Shown here: in pieces, positions 25,187 through 34,606 of the stretch
Layout of the letters: each line of letters opens with the position of its first letter
Numbering within the stretch: position 1 is the first letter of the stretch
Origin: Cytophagaceae bacterium
Lineage (GTDB): Bacteria; Bacteroidota; Bacteroidia; Cytophagales; Spirosomataceae
Reading direction: 5' to 3'
NCBI GenBank assembly: GCA_027486845.1
Contig: JAIXOL010000053.1
Location: 1-64,000, forward strand
Length of the DNA: 64,000 bases
The notes under the pieces: generated by a model
What the model was told of the DNA's origin: nothing
The model's database searches: none
What the model saw: only the letters and a program-made list of their open reading frames with translations
Translations under genes and position numbers: made by a program

Positions 25187-26296
25187 ATGACTTTATTAAC
25201 AAGTATTCCCAACACATTAAAATCATCGACAATAGATGCCGATGCAATGAAAATTCCAACCAAAGGTTATGCAGCGTTTGCCACTGACGGAATTTTAAAA
25301 CCTTTTGATTTTCATCGTAGAGAAGTTGGCGTTGACGATGTACAAATCGAAATCATGTATTGTGGTGTTTGTCATTCTGATATTCACACCGTTAGAAGCG
25401 AATGGAAACCCGAAACTTATCCATTAGTACCAGGACACGAACTCGCTGGAATAGTGATAAAAGTAGGCGAAAACGTAACGAATTTTAAAGTTGGTGACCA
25501 AGCTGGTGTAGGTTGTATGGTTGATAGTTGTGGCGTTTGTATGAGTTGTAAAGAAGGGCATGAACAATATTGCGATAAAAATGAAACTATATTTACGTAT
25601 GCTTCGCCCGACAAACATTTAGGCGGAATAACCCAAGGAGGTTATTCTAAAACCGTAGTTGTAAAAGAGCATTTTGTGATAAAAATTCCAAAGTCAATGG
25701 ATTTGAAAACTGCTGCTCCTATCCTTTGTGCAGGCGTAACTACTTTTTCTCCAATTTTAGCTTGGGAAATCAAAAAAGGAATGGTAATAGGCGTAGCGGG
25801 CATTGGTGGTTTGGGGCACATGGCAATAAAACTTGCCGTACGCAAAGGTGCAAGTGTTATTGCTTTTACAACTTCGCCTTCAAAAATTGATGATATTTTA
25901 CGTTTTGGAGCAAAAGAAGTAATCGTTGTTGACGATATTAATAAGTTGGCTAGATTTGAACACAAACTTGATTATATGATTTCGACGATTCCTGCTCAAT
26001 ATAACATTGATGCTTATCTTCCGATGGTCAAGCGTAACGCAACTTTTACACAAGTGGGTATCGGTGCAAAACCATTAGACCTCAATATGGGTGCTTTTAC
26101 ACATTCAAGAGTAAATTTTATTGGCTCGCTCATAGGTGGAATTGTCGAAACTCAGGCGGTCATTGATTTTTGTGCCTTGCATCAAATCGCACCCGAAATC
26201 GAGCTCATTAGCATGAAAGATATTAATGAGGTACACAATAAAGTAGTTGATAAAAAAGCACGTTATCGCTACGTGATTGATATGGCAACTTTGTAA
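25187..26296 (+). CDS. Zinc-dependent NAD(P)-alcohol dehydrogenase (YahK/AdhA type)
   Basis: 369-residue medium-chain alcohol/aldehyde reductase. Catalytic zinc ligands lie in CGVCHSDIH and GHELAG. The structural zinc site is the cysteine series CGVCMSCKEGHEQYC, and the nucleotide-binding loop is GVAGIGGLGHMAIKLA. The family usually reduces aldehydes with NADPH. The first twenty residues before the catalytic domain are longer than typical and may be a small extension. It lies 20 bases after the ldhA-like remnant and before a DnaJ-like gene, which suggests a redox/stress role here. Confidence 0.92.
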   Translation: MTLLTSIPNTLKSSTIDADAMKIPTKGYAAFATDGILKPFDFHRREVGVDDVQIEIMYCGVCHSDIHTVRSEWKPETYPLVPGHELAGIVIKVGENVTNFKVGDQAGVGCMVDSCGVCMSCKEGHEQYCDKNETIFTYASPDKHLGGITQGGYSKTVVVKEHFVIKIPKSMDLKTAAPILCAGVTTFSPILAWEIKKGMVIGVAGIGGLGHMAIKLAVRKGASVIAFTTSPSKIDDILRFGAKEVIVVDDINKLARFEHKLDYMISTIPAQYNIDAYLPMVKRNATFTQVGIGAKPLDLNMGAFTHSRVNFIGSLIGGIVETQAVIDFCALHQIAPEIELISMKDINEVHNKVVDKKARYRYVIDMATL

Positions 26297-26321
26297 AACC
26301 TGTACAAAACTAAAAACCACT

Positions 26322-27218
26322 GTGGATTATATAGATTATTATAAAATACTGGGTATTGACAAAAAAGCTACGCAGGATGAAATTAAAAAAGCCTACCGAG
26401 TTTTGGCTGTAAAGTTTCATCCCGATAAAAATCCTGATAATAAAGCGGCGGAGGAACAATTTAAAAAAATAAATGAAGCTAATACCGTTTTAAGTAATCC
26501 CGAAAAAAGAAAAAAATACGATGAATTTGGTGAAAATTGGCAACAACGTGAACAAGCTGCCAATCAAGGTGGTGGAAATCCGTTTGGTGGGGCTAGTGGC
26601 CAACAATATTATGGGGGAAACGAAGGGTATGGAGGTCAATCAGACTTTTCAGATATATTTGAACAATTTTTTTCTGGAAAAACACGAGGCACCGGCAAAA
26701 CTCAAAACCGAAAAGGGGGCGATTATGAAACTGAAATGGAAATCAGTTTGGAAGAAGCCTATAACGGAACGAGCAGAATCATTGAAGTTGATAACGAAAA
26801 ACTACGTATAACCACCAAGCAAGGTGCTTATACCGACCAATTACTACGCATAAAAAGTAAGGGTGCAAAAGGTAGTGGTGAAGCCAATAGAGGTGATTTG
26901 TTTGTAAGAATTCGGGTGAAACCAAGTCCAACGTTTGTTCGCAAAGGAGACGATTTATATCACACACAAATCATTGATTTATACACCGCAGTTTTAGGTG
27001 GGGAAATCGTTGCAAATACTTTGTCAGGACAAGTAAAACTTAAAATTATGGAAGGTACACAAAATGGGAAAACCGTTAGACTTAAAGGAAAAGGGATGCC
27101 AGTTTATGACAAATTGGATGTTTTTGGCGATTTTTATATACAATTACAGGTAAAAATCCCAGAAACACTTAGCGAAGAACAAAAATCATTGTTTGAACAA
27201 CTCAAAGCAACCGAATAA
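26322..27218 (+). CDS. DnaJ-class co-chaperone without zinc finger (CbpA type)
   Basis: 298-residue J-domain protein that should stimulate DnaK. I chose the GTG at 26322 (VDYIDYYKILGID) because the J domain begins there; an ATG at 26277 would overlap the dehydrogenase gene. The J domain (1-66) has the HPDK motif, followed by a Gly-rich linker (about 80-115) and the C-terminal substrate-binding beta domains. The four CxxCxGxG zinc motifs of true DnaJ are absent, which places it in the CbpA group. A 116-residue partner gene follows after 11 bases. Confidence 0.9.
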   Translation: MDYIDYYKILGIDKKATQDEIKKAYRVLAVKFHPDKNPDNKAAEEQFKKINEANTVLSNPEKRKKYDEFGENWQQREQAANQGGGNPFGGASGQQYYGGNEGYGGQSDFSDIFEQFFSGKTRGTGKTQNRKGGDYETEMEISLEEAYNGTSRIIEVDNEKLRITTKQGAYTDQLLRIKSKGAKGSGEANRGDLFVRIRVKPSPTFVRKGDDLYHTQIIDLYTAVLGGEIVANTLSGQVKLKIMEGTQNGKTVRLKGKGMPVYDKLDVFGDFYIQLQVKIPETLSEEQKSLFEQLKATE

Positions 27219-27229
27219 ATTTTATTTTT

Positions 27230-27580
27230 ATGAAAACCGATTACATCACCATTTATGCTTCAAATGAAGATCAAACTGCTGAGTTTGAAGAGGCATTACA
27301 TAATTCTCTACGCCAATACTCCCTACGACATTTACCATTCATTGAAGAAATTTCTCAAGAAAACATACTCGAAGCACTCCAAAAATCTTTGCAGGTATGT
27401 CAATTGGCCGGAATCAATAGCAAACAACATTTCAAGAAAATCTATATTTATGATGATGTTGTCAAGACGATTCACATTGACTGGAAAATGAGCAAAAGAG
27501 CTGTAAATTTAATGGCGACGCAGATTCCGACACAAAACGAAAAAACGGCTCGTTGGCTTTGGGAATTGGCAGATTTATAA
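27230..27580 (+). CDS. Small protein paired with the CbpA-like gene
   Basis: 116-residue soluble protein with no recognised family. Visible features are an acidic N-terminal half and a C-terminal WKMSKRAVNLMATQIP and TARWLWELADL segment. It sits where the chaperone modulator CbpM is found in other bacteria. It lacks the MerR-like helix pattern of CbpM and I do not assign it. It is probably co-transcribed with the co-chaperone. Intergenic sequence follows before the convergent kinase gene. Confidence 0.6.
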   Translation: MKTDYITIYASNEDQTAEFEEALHNSLRQYSLRHLPFIEEISQENILEALQKSLQVCQLAGINSKQHFKKIYIYDDVVKTIHIDWKMSKRAVNLMATQIPTQNEKTARWLWELADL

Positions 27581-27690
27581 GCACAAGTAGTCCAAGGTTA
27601 ATAGTCGATAAGTCCGCTTTAGCTAATAAGCTTATAGACAGGTATTTAGCTGATTGTAGATTTGTCGATTAAAATTATCCTATTGCTTAT

Positions 27691-30600
27691 TCAGTTTTTC
27701 AAACACTTTATTATTTTATTATAGAGTAGTTTTTCATCAATTGGCTTTGAAATATAATCATTCATGCCAACAGCCAGGCACTTGTCAATATCAACAGTTG
27801 TAACATCGGCCGAAAGTGCAATTATCGGAATATCCAATTTTAATGTATTTCGAATAAATTCGGTGGTTTCAAAACCATTCATTTCTGGCATTTGTAAATC
27901 CATCAAAATGATGTCGTAGGTTAGATTTGGCTCAATTACAGCTTCTTTGTTGGTGTATTCACTTTCGTTAGGGTTGGTGAGCGAAGTCGAACCTAGCGAA
28001 GTCGAACCAAGTTTTTCAATAGCAATTTTGCCATTTTCAGCAATATCAACTTCAAAGTTGAAGTCGTTCAAAATAATTTTGATTAAAAGTTGATTGAGAG
28101 CCATGTCTTCGGCCACCAAAACTTTTATTTTTTTTATTGTGCTATCAATTACAGGCATAATTTGAACCAAGTTCTGATTGGCTTCAATCGTTTCCATGGG
28201 TTGTGTAGTTATAAAATCAAGCACAAAACCAAAAGTAGAACCTTTTCCAAGCTCGCTATTGACGATAATAGTTCCGCCCTGTCGTTCGACTAATTGCTTT
28301 ACAATCGCAAGTCCTAGTCCCGTTCCTCCATAAGAGCTACTGGTTTCTTTATGAGCCTGTTCAAAATTATTAAAAATATGTTCCAATTTATTATCGGGAA
28401 TGCCAATTCCGGTATCAGTTATTTTAAACTCTATACTAACCTTATCCTGATTTTGATAAAGCATTCGCACCGCCATTATTATTTTTCCTTTACTGGTAAA
28501 TTTAATGGCATTACTAACTAAATTCAAGATAATTTGTCGTAAACGCATTGAATCTCCTATCAAAAAAGCTGGAATGTTTTTATCAAATATTTTAATGAAT
28601 TCTACGTTTTTCTCCTTAACTTTTGCTTCGAATAATTGAAAAATAGTATCAATTGAAACTGACAAATCAAATAGGATTTGCTCAAAAGTCATTTTGCCCG
28701 AATCTACCTTAGCGAGGTCAAGAATATCGTTTATTAAAATCACCAAAGCATCGCCTGAAATCTTTATGGCATTGAGGTATTCTTTTTGGCTATTATCTAA
28801 TTTAGTTTTTAAAATAACATTCGTAAAACCAATAATGGCATTCATTGGTGTACGAATTTCGTGACTCATATTCGACAAAAATTGTTGTTTTGCTTTTACA
28901 GCATCTTCAGCAATTTGGGTTTTTATTTCGGCATCATTTTTTGCTTTTATAAGTTCATTTTTTGTTTTTAAATGTATAGTAACCTCTTCGGCAATCACAA
29001 CTACACCCGAAATTGTAGCATTTGATTCGTAATATGGTTGATAAACAAAATTAAAATACACATTTTCTATTTTCCCGTTTCGTAATAGCGAAACAGGTGT
29101 CTCATATTCTTGATGAAGAACACCAGTTTTGTAAACGTTATTAATTAGCGTTGGAAAAATACTGTTTTTTAATTCTGGTAAAACTTCGAACAATGGTCTG
29201 CCTTCTATTTGCTTTCCTTTGCCCCACATTTCTATTATACTATTATTGGCAAGCGTAATAATTAAATCCTCACCCTGCATAATTGCAAAAGCAAAAGGTG
29301 ATTGCATTAACAACAAATTATAGCGAAAATTGCTGTCTTCTATCGCTTTTATGGTCTTTTTTTTGTATTCTAATCGTACTTCTAATGCCCTCTTTTGCTT
29401 TACTTCAAGTTCTATTGCCAGTCTTTTTACTTCAGTAATATCAGCAATCGTCAGCACGATTAATTCTTCATTTTTACTTTTTTGCACAATTCTATGAGCA
29501 TTGAGTAGCAACGTTTTTTGACCAATATTTGGAAAAGTCTGTTCAACTTCAAAATCGTGAAAACGAACATTTTTTGGCACAATTTCTTCCAAAAGTTCAC
29601 GCAAACGAGGAATATTCCACTGACTATTGCCCAATTTATACAAAGAAATATCAATAATTTCGTCCTCCTTTAGATGGAACATTTTGCAGAAAGACTTATT
29701 GGCCGATTTAATTCTGATGTTTTTGTCTAGAATCAATACAGGCTCATGGACAGTGGAAATTATGCCCTCATAATAGGCATAAAGTTCTTCTATCTGCTGA
29801 ATTCGGACGTGAAGTTCTTGGTTGCTGGTTATCAGTTCTTCGTTGGTTGATTCAATTTCTTCTTTCGAGGTTTCGAGTTCTTCATTTAGGCTCTGTAATT
29901 CTTCATTACTCGAAATTATTTCTTCATTGGCACTTTGCAGTTCCTCGTTGGCAGCTTCTTGGTCTTGCGTAATCGAAGCCATATCGGTACGAGCTTCCGC
30001 CAATTCTTCTTCCAGTTTTTTGATTCTTCGGTCTTTGGCAATCGAATTGTTCTTTACACCGAATTGGGGATATTCAGGTAAATCAATTTGTTGGCCAGTA
30101 AATACAATAATCAATAGTGGTTCTTCACCTTCAATCTTTAGCGGAGCAACCTCAATATTTACAATTTGGATAATATTTTTTTCTACATCACGGCTCATTT
30201 CAATACCCATTTTTCGCACGACTTGCTTGGTTTTGATGGCGTGATGAATGGCATTTCGCAACTCGAAAGTAATTTCAAGATGTGCCATTTTTAGAATATT
30301 AAAACTGGCTTTTCCTGATGAATTTTGCAAATAAAGTGCAGTTTGTCCTTTAAATTGAAGGATTTCTAACTCATAATTGATAATCACACTTGCTGGTACG
30401 TATTGGGAGAGTAGCACGCTATCAAAAGCATTGCCAAGATTTCTATTGGCCAAAATGAGTGTTTTTTTCGGAGTTATTGCAGTGGTTATAATTGGTAAAG
30501 CCACCTTCGTAATACGAGTGATTATTTCGGGATTTCGCTGTGTACCCGAGTTTTTTTTACGTGTATAAAACTTGAATTTTTTATTTGTTACGCTAAAAAG

Positions 30601-32094
30601 GTTTGTTGACGAACCAATGGTTTCGGATTTGCCAAGCATCAAATATCCACCTTCATTTAAGGCATAGTGGAATGTGTTTATCGCTTTTTTCTGAGCGGAA
30701 GTGTCTAAATAAATCAAGAAATTTCGACAACTGATAAAATCCATGTGAGAAAATGGCGGATCATTCAAAATATTGTGATTAGCAAAAATACATACATCAC
30801 GAAGCGATTTTGAGATGCGATATTTATCTTTTGTTTTCGTAAAAAAAAGTTGAAGCTGTTTAGGTGAAATATTTTTTAGTTGATTGATAGAATATTCACC
30901 GTTACGAGCAAAGCTGATTGCATCGGCACTGAGATCGGAAGCAAAAATTTGAAACGGAATTTTGTTGGTTTTATTTTGCTGTATTTCAAGCAATAACATG
31001 GCAATCGAATAAACCTCTTCGCCTGTGGCACAAGCTGCAACCCATATCCTCAAAGTTTCGCCTTCTGCTTTGGTTTTGAGCATGCGAGGTAGAATCGTCT
31101 TTTTTAGCAATAAAAAGGCTTCAGTATCTCTAAAAAACTCCGTTACGTTTATCAGCAAATCTTGATAAAGTAGATCAACCTCGTTGGTATCTTTTACTAG
31201 CAATTCGGCATATTGGTCGATTGTTTTAAATTTAAGAACCAACATACGGCGGAGCATTCTCCGCTTGATGGTGTTCATTTTATAATGACTAAAATTAACG
31301 TTTTTTCTATTGTGCAAAAGTTCGAGAATGAGTTTTAAATCAGGATTATTATTCTCTATTTCGTCTTCTGGAGCATGTTTTATCGCATTTCGTTTAATTA
31401 AAGGGTGCTTGCTCATCAATGTTAATTCGGTGGCAATATCTTTGGGCGATAAAATAAAATCAACAACTCCTTTGGCAATTGCTGAGTGTGGCATACTCGT
31501 AAACTTTGCCGAATCGTCTTGAGCAAAAGTTATTCCACCTGCTTCTTTTATTTCTTTCAAACCGCGAGTACCATCATTTGCACTGCCTGAGAGTACAATA
31601 CCTATAACGTTTTCTTTGTGAGTTTCAGCTAATGAAGAAAATAATACATCAATCGAAATGGCCGCTCCACTTTTTGAGCGAGGTACTAATTTTATGTGTC
31701 CATCAGTTACTTCAATGCCTTTATTATATGGAATTACATATACGTTATCGGGTTGCATTTTTTCCATATCGTCAATATCTTGCACTTTCATATCAGTCAC
31801 TTTCGATAAAAGCGAGGTAAGCATGCTTTTGTGATCTGGACTAAGATGCACCACCACAATATATGCCATTCCTGTATTTGGAGAAAGGTTTTGCAAAAGC
31901 AGTGAAATTGCTTCTAAACCTCCTGATGATGCACCGATAGCAACTACTGTAAAAGGATTTGCTCGTGTATTTTGAGGTTTTTCTAAACCATTAATAATAG
32001 GTTGTGGTTGTTCCTGCTCCGTATAATTGGATTGAGGTAAAATTTCCTTTTTAGGAAGACCTTTTTTTTTCTTAAGCGGAGAGGGTGTTTTCAT
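27691..32094 (-). CDS. CheB-CheR-PAS-histidine kinase-receiver fusion protein
   Basis: A 1467-residue cytoplasmic multidomain protein. An N-terminal CheB methylesterase domain (about 48-235; GASSGGLEA at 54, VVHLSPDHKS, SGSANDG) is followed by a CheR methyltransferase domain (about 255-520). A long coiled coil of NEELQSxNEE repeats (about 700-780) leads into two PAS domains and a HisKA/HATPase kinase core with H1078. The C-terminal receiver has D1399 (LMDLQMPEMNG). Such fusions occur outside chemotaxis gene sets and may methylate or demethylate their own domains. The receiver carries an insertion of about 28 residues (see findings). There is no chemoreceptor or CheA in the window. Confidence 0.93.
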   Translation of the reverse strand: MKTPSPLKKKKGLPKKEILPQSNYTEQEQPQPIINGLEKPQNTRANPFTVVAIGASSGGLEAISLLLQNLSPNTGMAYIVVVHLSPDHKSMLTSLLSKVTDMKVQDIDDMEKMQPDNVYVIPYNKGIEVTDGHIKLVPRSKSGAAISIDVLFSSLAETHKENVIGIVLSGSANDGTRGLKEIKEAGGITFAQDDSAKFTSMPHSAIAKGVVDFILSPKDIATELTLMSKHPLIKRNAIKHAPEDEIENNNPDLKLILELLHNRKNVNFSHYKMNTIKRRMLRRMLVLKFKTIDQYAELLVKDTNEVDLLYQDLLINVTEFFRDTEAFLLLKKTILPRMLKTKAEGETLRIWVAACATGEEVYSIAMLLLEIQQNKTNKIPFQIFASDLSADAISFARNGEYSINQLKNISPKQLQLFFTKTKDKYRISKSLRDVCIFANHNILNDPPFSHMDFISCRNFLIYLDTSAQKKAINTFHYALNEGGYLMLGKSETIGSSTNLFSVTNKKFKFYTRKKNSGTQRNPEIITRITKVALPIITTAITPKKTLILANRNLGNAFDSVLLSQYVPASVIINYELEILQFKGQTALYLQNSSGKASFNILKMAHLEITFELRNAIHHAIKTKQVVRKMGIEMSRDVEKNIIQIVNIEVAPLKIEGEEPLLIIVFTGQQIDLPEYPQFGVKNNSIAKDRRIKKLEEELAEARTDMASITQDQEAANEELQSANEEIISSNEELQSLNEELETSKEEIESTNEELITSNQELHVRIQQIEELYAYYEGIISTVHEPVLILDKNIRIKSANKSFCKMFHLKEDEIIDISLYKLGNSQWNIPRLRELLEEIVPKNVRFHDFEVEQTFPNIGQKTLLLNAHRIVQKSKNEELIVLTIADITEVKRLAIELEVKQKRALEVRLEYKKKTIKAIEDSNFRYNLLLMQSPFAFAIMQGEDLIITLANNSIIEMWGKGKQIEGRPLFEVLPELKNSIFPTLINNVYKTGVLHQEYETPVSLLRNGKIENVYFNFVYQPYYESNATISGVVVIAEEVTIHLKTKNELIKAKNDAEIKTQIAEDAVKAKQQFLSNMSHEIRTPMNAIIGFTNVILKTKLDNSQKEYLNAIKISGDALVILINDILDLAKVDSGKMTFEQILFDLSVSIDTIFQLFEAKVKEKNVEFIKIFDKNIPAFLIGDSMRLRQIILNLVSNAIKFTSKGKIIMAVRMLYQNQDKVSIEFKITDTGIGIPDNKLEHIFNNFEQAHKETSSSYGGTGLGLAIVKQLVERQGGTIIVNSELGKGSTFGFVLDFITTQPMETIEANQNLVQIMPVIDSTIKKIKVLVAEDMALNQLLIKIILNDFNFEVDIAENGKIAIEKLGSTSLGSTSLTNPNESEYTNKEAVIEPNLTYDIILMDLQMPEMNGFETTEFIRNTLKLDIPIIALSADVTTVDIDKCLAVGMNDYISKPIDEKLLYNKIIKCLKN
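27981..28010. repeat. Tandem repeat inside the receiver-domain coding sequence
   Basis: AGCGAAGTCGAACC occurs twice in direct succession on the plus strand inside the receiver domain of the CheB-CheR fusion gene. On the coding strand this reads GGTTCGACTTCGCT repeated and translates in frame to the duplicated GSTSL. The related kinase at 20108 has no such insert. Confidence 0.7.
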
Positions 32095-32181
32095 CTGTAC
32101 CTATCGGTTTGTAACGAAGGTAGTATTAAATAAATGGGTAATTGGATATTAAAGATTAAAAATTTAATCATATTACAAAAC

Positions 32182-32787
32182 TCATAAATCTTTTACATTA
32201 AAATGCTTTAGATTTTCATTAAAAACATACATTCTTGGTGCTCCAGTTGGGATATTTACATATAAAATATTTTCAGGACTAATGTCTACTAAGTACATTT
32301 TTAAAGCCCGTAAACTATTTCCATGAGCCACTATCAGTATATTTTTGTTATTTTTTAATTTTGGCTCAATTTCTTGTTGATAGTAAGGAACGGTTCGGAT
32401 ATAGGTATCGTGTAAACTTTCGCCATCGGGTGGCCTCACTTCGTAGCTTCTTCGCCATAGTTCTATTTGAGCATCACCGTATTTTAGGGCGGTTTCGGCT
32501 TTGTTCAGTCCTTGTAAACGTCCGTACATGCGTTCGTTTAAAGCAGCATTTTTAATAATTGGAATATCGGTTTGCTTTATTTCTTTTAAAATGATTCTTA
32601 AAGTTTCCCAAGCTCGAACTAACATAGAAGTATAAGCAATATCAAAGTGAAAATTGATTAGCTTTTTTCCTGCCAAAAGAGCTTCTTCTTCGCCCAAATG
32701 TGTGAGCGGTACATCAAGGTTTCCCGTAAAACGATTTTCTAAATTAAAAGTCGATTGTCCATGACGGACGAGTAAAAGTTGTGCCAT
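32182..32787 (-). CDS. gpmA: 2,3-bisphosphoglycerate-dependent phosphoglycerate mutase
   Basis: Glycolytic enzyme converting 3- to 2-phosphoglycerate with a phosphohistidine intermediate. The catalytic His is H9 in LLVRHGQST; the second family motif is ERMYGRLQGLNKAE and the C-terminal histidine lies in VAHGNSLRA. The 201-residue protein is shorter than E. coli GpmA (about 250) but matches the short dPGM form common in Bacteroidota. It is oriented opposite to the neighbouring stress genes and next to the CheB-CheR fusion on the same strand. The other candidate, a broad-specificity phosphatase, is less likely because the ERMYG motif is intact. Confidence 0.85.
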   Translation of the reverse strand: MAQLLLVRHGQSTFNLENRFTGNLDVPLTHLGEEEALLAGKKLINFHFDIAYTSMLVRAWETLRIILKEIKQTDIPIIKNAALNERMYGRLQGLNKAETALKYGDAQIELWRRSYEVRPPDGESLHDTYIRTVPYYQQEIEPKLKNNKNILIVAHGNSLRALKMYLVDISPENILYVNIPTGAPRMYVFNENLKHFNVKDL

Positions 32788-32843
32788 TTTGCTGGATTAT
32801 TTATAACTTTTATAACGCAATTAATGGTGGTTTCGGCAAGCAA

Positions 32844-32910
32844 TGTGTGAATCATGTAAATATTCTTTGAAATTCTGTAACACATTTTTTTTAAAAAGAA
32901 TGCACCTTTG
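32844..32910 (+). promoter_or_regulatory. Stress-regulon promoter 3, before JmjC-like cupin
   Basis: TGTGTGAAT at 32844, first box AATCATGTAA at 32850, second box AATTCTGTAACAC at 32871 (21 bp), -7-like ACCTTTG at 32904. Coding start is at 32998. Confidence 0.85.
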
Positions 32911-32997
32911 CTTTGTGAGTTGAAGAATAATAATTTCGTCTCAATTACTTGATTGTTAGCTACTTACTCCAACATAAACACAACATAATTTTTAAAA

Positions 32998-33885
32998 ATG
33001 GATTTAAAACAAAAAATAGACGTAGTAGATACTACAGGTTTGAAAGACTTTAACGAACATTATTTTAAGCCCCAAAAGCCAGTTGTCATTAAAGGACTTG
33101 CCGATAATAAAATTGCAGGTAAGCGATGGACGATTAATTATTTTAAAGAAACAATGGGCGATTTGGAGATTGATGTTTTTGATAATTCCAACAAAAAAAG
33201 TGCTTCTTCGGCATTTACAATGCCCGACCTAAAAATGAAATTTAGCGATTATCTTGAAGTCATTACCAAAGACGAAAAAACCGATTTAAGGATTTTCCTA
33301 TTTGATTGTTTCAAAAGTAATCCTACACTAAAAAAAGAATTCCCTTGCCCCGAAATCTTTAAAGGCGTACTTGATAGCGTTGGGTATATGTTTTTTGGCG
33401 GAAAAGACACAACCGTTAGGATTCACTATGATATTGATATGTCGAATGTGCTTTTGACGCATTTTGGCGGTAGAAAAAAGGTAGTTTTGATAGCTCCCGA
33501 ATACAACGATTTTCTTTATCGTTTGCCTTACAATACGTATTCATTAATAAATCTTGATGCAATCAATCATAAAAAATATCCAGCCTTAGCTTTCGTAAAA
33601 GGATATGAATGTGTGCTTGAACACGGAGATTCGATATTTATGCCTAGCGGGTATTGGCATTACATGACGTATCTCGAAGGTAGTTTTTCGATAAGCTACC
33701 GAAAGTTGGCACCAACGGTTCAATCAAAATTGAATGGCTTTGTAAACATTGCCTTAAAAATGCCTTATGATAAACTTATGAATAAAGTTTTGGGTAGCAA
33801 ATGGCTAACTATGAAGGAGCAAATAGCCCAAAGAAAAGCGATGGAGGCAGTGAAGAGTTTAAGGGTATTGAATGTAAATCAATAA
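32998..33885 (+). CDS. JmjC-like cupin protein (cupin-8 type)
   Basis: 295-residue protein of the cupin-8/JmjC-like group, probably an Fe(II)- and 2-oxoglutarate-dependent oxygenase. The iron site is seen as HYDID (first His and Asp) and the later histidine in SGYWHYM. The lead-in PQKPVVIKGL matches the N-terminus of the family. Substrate is unknown: some relatives hydroxylate proteins. It is the first gene behind stress-regulon promoter 3 and is followed, 42 bases later, by the four-helix copper protein. Confidence 0.82.
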   Translation: MDLKQKIDVVDTTGLKDFNEHYFKPQKPVVIKGLADNKIAGKRWTINYFKETMGDLEIDVFDNSNKKSASSAFTMPDLKMKFSDYLEVITKDEKTDLRIFLFDCFKSNPTLKKEFPCPEIFKGVLDSVGYMFFGGKDTTVRIHYDIDMSNVLLTHFGGRKKVVLIAPEYNDFLYRLPYNTYSLINLDAINHKKYPALAFVKGYECVLEHGDSIFMPSGYWHYMTYLEGSFSISYRKLAPTVQSKLNGFVNIALKMPYDKLMNKVLGSKWLTMKEQIAQRKAMEAVKSLRVLNVNQ

Positions 33886-33927
33886 AAAATAATCAAAAAG
33901 TAAATTTTTCTAAACCAATACAACAAA

Positions 33928-34251
33928 ATGGGTTATCACGAAAATAAAAAAGTCATTGATGCTTGCCTTAAATGTGCCGCACTTTGTAATCATTGTGCTG
34001 CTTCTTGCTTACAAGAATCTGACACCAAAATGATGGTTAAATGTATTCAACATGATATGGAGTGTGCGACACTTTGTTATGCAACAGCTCAACTTTTAAG
34101 TTTGGGAAGCAAGCATGCAGCAGCAATTGCCAAGTTGTGTGCGGCTTTATGCGAGGAATGTGCAACTGAGTGCGGAAAACATGAAAACGAACATTGCAAA
34201 GAATGTGCTTCGGCTTGCAAAGAATGTTCGATTGCCTGCATGAGCATCTAA
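33928..34251 (+). CDS. Four-helix-bundle copper-binding (Csp-like) protein, copy 1
   Basis: 107-residue protein with 17 cysteines, nearly all spaced three residues apart along predicted helices (CxxC steps such as CLKCAALCNHC and CKECASACKEC). This is the pattern of Csp copper-storage proteins (DUF326), where a four-helix bundle holds many Cu(I) ions. There is no signal peptide, so it should be cytosolic and buffer copper. A second, distinct member lies at 62513. It is co-transcribed with the JmjC-like gene upstream. Confidence 0.9.
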   Translation: MGYHENKKVIDACLKCAALCNHCAASCLQESDTKMMVKCIQHDMECATLCYATAQLLSLGSKHAAAIAKLCAALCEECATECGKHENEHCKECASACKECSIACMSI

Positions 34252-34321
34252 AATATATGAAAGATGTAAGTTTCGCTTTATATTTTGTAGTATTTCAAAT
34301 ATAGAAACGGCTCATCGTGGT

Positions 34322-34440
34322 AAGTAATGAGACAATAATTTTCAATAAAAACAGAATTATTAATTTGTTGATAATCAAGCCTTTATTGCTTCAGCGGACG
34401 GTTTTGAATTCTGTATCTCGTCTATTTTGTCTCATTACTT
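34322..34440. repeat. Intergenic element B with 13-bp terminal inverted repeats
   Basis: AAGTAATGAGACA at 34322-34334 and TGTCTCATTACTT at 34428-34440 are perfect inverted repeats enclosing about 93 bases. Inside is TTGATAATCAAG (34368-34379) and GCTTCAGCG, also present in element A at 23724-23834. It resembles a miniature inverted-repeat element or a structured RNA. A fragment of an apparent membrane protein follows at once. Confidence 0.6.
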
Positions 34441-34443
34441 AGA

Positions 34444-34548
34444 AGCTTTTTAGGTGGACTAATCGGGATTTTGCCGTTTAGTTATTACAGCTTCTACGGT
34501 TTTGCCTTATTTTCTGTTTTTTTAGCATTTGGGCATTACTTTGGTTAG
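34444..34548 (+). pseudogene. Possible remnant of a membrane protein
   Basis: An open stretch of 34 codons with a stop reads SFLGGLIGILPFSYYSFYGF and then ends FGHYFG. It is strongly hydrophobic and looks like the end of a membrane protein. The frame is closed by a stop upstream and there is no start codon. It abuts element B. It may be a gene tail left after a deletion, or chance. Confidence 0.3.
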
Positions 34549-34606
34549 TATCCTCCCAGAAAAGCTCTAGTTATGAATCCGATTGATGTCGTGAGATAGA
34601 AATAAT

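Noticed and set aside
27590-27690. Possible bidirectional terminator between the CbpA-partner gene and the CheB-CheR fusion
   Set aside because: Short complementary words around GTCGAT/ATCGAC occur, but no stable stem followed by a T-run could be drawn.
29822-30244. 140-residue serine-rich open frame opposite the CheB-CheR fusion
   Set aside because: The serine-rich composition is the antisense image of the NEELQS coiled-coil repeats.
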